Source: an uncultured Verrucomicrobia subdivision 3 bacterium
Lineage (GTDB): Bacteria > Verrucomicrobiota > Verrucomicrobiae > Limisphaerales > CAMLLE01
DNA length: 6,358 nt
Assembly: GCA_946480555.1 (NCBI GenBank)
Contig: CAMLLE010000192.1
Location: 1-6,358 of the forward strand
Direction of reading: 5' to 3'
Positions 5,804 through 6,358 of this stretch are shown piece after piece. The notes under the pieces are model-generated. The model had not been told where the DNA came from. It saw only the letters and a program-made list of their open reading frames with translations, and ran no database searches. Within the stretch, counting starts at the first letter, position 1. Every line of letters begins with the position of its first letter. Made by a program: the position numbers and the translations under genes.

Positions 5804-6358
5804 CTGCTGCTCCGGAACAAGCGATTCTGCTTCCGGACCGCGCCCTCAGTCGCGCTGATCTTGACCATGTGCTCGCTCACACCGGCACGATATGGGAAGG
5901 ACTGCGAGGAAAGCGCGTGTTCATTACCGGTGGAACCGGCTTCGTCGGCACTTGGCTGGTTGAATCGTTTCTTCACGCCAACACCTGTTACGCGCTTCAG
6001 GCTTCGATCACCGTCCTCAGCCGCAATCCAGCTCGATTCCGCGAACGCTTACCGCACCTGGCCAACCATCCAGCGCTTGATCTGCACTTTGGAAACGCAA
6101 CCGACTTTGTGTTTCCTCAGGGCGAATTCTCCCGCGTCATCCACGCTGCGACCCAAACGGAATCGGGCGCGCACCCGGCTGATCCCCTCACCCATTTCGA
6201 CGGCAACGTGCAGGGCACACGCCGTGTTTTGGAATTCGCACGAAACTGCGGCACGGAGCAGCTCCTTTTCACATCGTCGGGTGCAGTTTATGGGAAACAA
6301 CCTCCTGAACTGCTGCTCGTCCCGGAGACTTTCACCGGTGCGACGCTTGCGACGGACC
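5800..6358 (+). CDS. NAD(P)-dependent epimerase/dehydratase (extended SDR), 3' end cut by window
   Basis: The reading frame stays open from the ATG at 5800, which overlaps the rfbH stop as ATGA, to the window edge (186 codons). After a 38-residue N-terminal stretch comes a Rossmann fold with KRVFITGGTGFVG (glycine motif 44-50), VIHAAT at 113-118, NVQGTRRVLEFA at 136-147 and the active-site strand TSSGAVYG at 158-165 with the probable catalytic Ser160. The catalytic Tyr-x3-Lys would lie beyond the edge. Directly behind rfbFGH, candidates are a reductase or epimerase finishing a CDP-3,6-dideoxyhexose (paratose or abequose synthase, tyvelose epimerase). It could also act on a different nucleotide sugar. 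The pre-Rossmann extension differs from the short N-termini I recall for RfbJ and RfbS, so no exact name is given. Confidence 0.85.
   Translation, partial: MTAAPEQAILLPDRALSRADLDHVLAHTGTIWEGLRGKRVFITGGTGFVGTWLVESFLHANTCYALQASITVLSRNPARFRERLPHLANHPALDLHFGNATDFVFPQGEFSRVIHAATQTESGAHPADPLTHFDGNVQGTRRVLEFARNCGTEQLLFTSSGAVYGKQPPELLLVPETFTGATLATD

Noticed and set aside
6049..6300. Minus-strand frame near the right edge
   Set aside because: It lies opposite the open SDR frame, which has clear Rossmann and active-site motifs continuing to the edge.

Overview
The window (6358 bp, GC-rich) holds two gene clusters on the + strand. The first is a short flagellar operon, fliW-csrA-flagellin. The second is a longer nucleotide-sugar operon that runs off the right edge. 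The FliW/CsrA pair, a sigma-54-type promoter, a short flagellin and weak or absent Shine-Dalgarno sequences point to a GC-rich Gram-negative bacterium outside the enteric gammaproteobacteria. The flagellin and gene style remind me of Verrucomicrobiota or a relative (Planctomycetota, deltaproteobacterial lineages). That placement is an impression and was not tested by any search.

Left part (1-1725). A promoter-like stretch contains a 7-bp-arm inverted repeat (42-61) and a well-spaced -24/-12 sigma-54 element (77-92). It is followed by fliW (108-539), csrA (557-826) and a 268-residue flagellin gene (823-1629). The flagellin start codon overlaps the csrA stop codon (ATGA) and has no visible ribosome binding site. 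A strong intrinsic terminator (1689-1725) closes the unit. In the known partner-switch circuit, CsrA represses flagellin translation, FliW sequesters CsrA, and free flagellin titrates FliW. Here all three members appear to lie on one transcript.

Right part (1745-6358). A gene for a five-repeat TPR protein (1759-2415) is followed 6 nt later by rfbF/ddhA (glucose-1-phosphate cytidylyltransferase). Next come rfbG/ddhB (CDP-glucose 4,6-dehydratase), rfbH/ddhC (the PLP/[2Fe-2S] 3-dehydrase) and the first 186 codons of an extended short-chain dehydrogenase/epimerase. Gaps are 6, 1, 12 and -4 nt, so this is one operon. Together the three rfb enzymes convert glucose-1-phosphate to the CDP-3,6-dideoxyhexose intermediate. 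The cut-off SDR could be the next step (reductase or epimerase towards paratose, abequose, tyvelose, ascarylose or a branched derivative). The reductase partner of RfbH (RfbI/AscD type) is not in the window.

The most interesting points are the sigma-54-like promoter on a compact FliW-CsrA-flagellin homeostat, the coupling of flagellin translation to csrA, and the placement of a TPR protein plus dideoxysugar genes directly behind flagellin. The last point raises flagellin glycosylation as an alternative to an O-antigen role. No RNA genes, insertion sequences, CRISPR arrays or direct repeats were seen.
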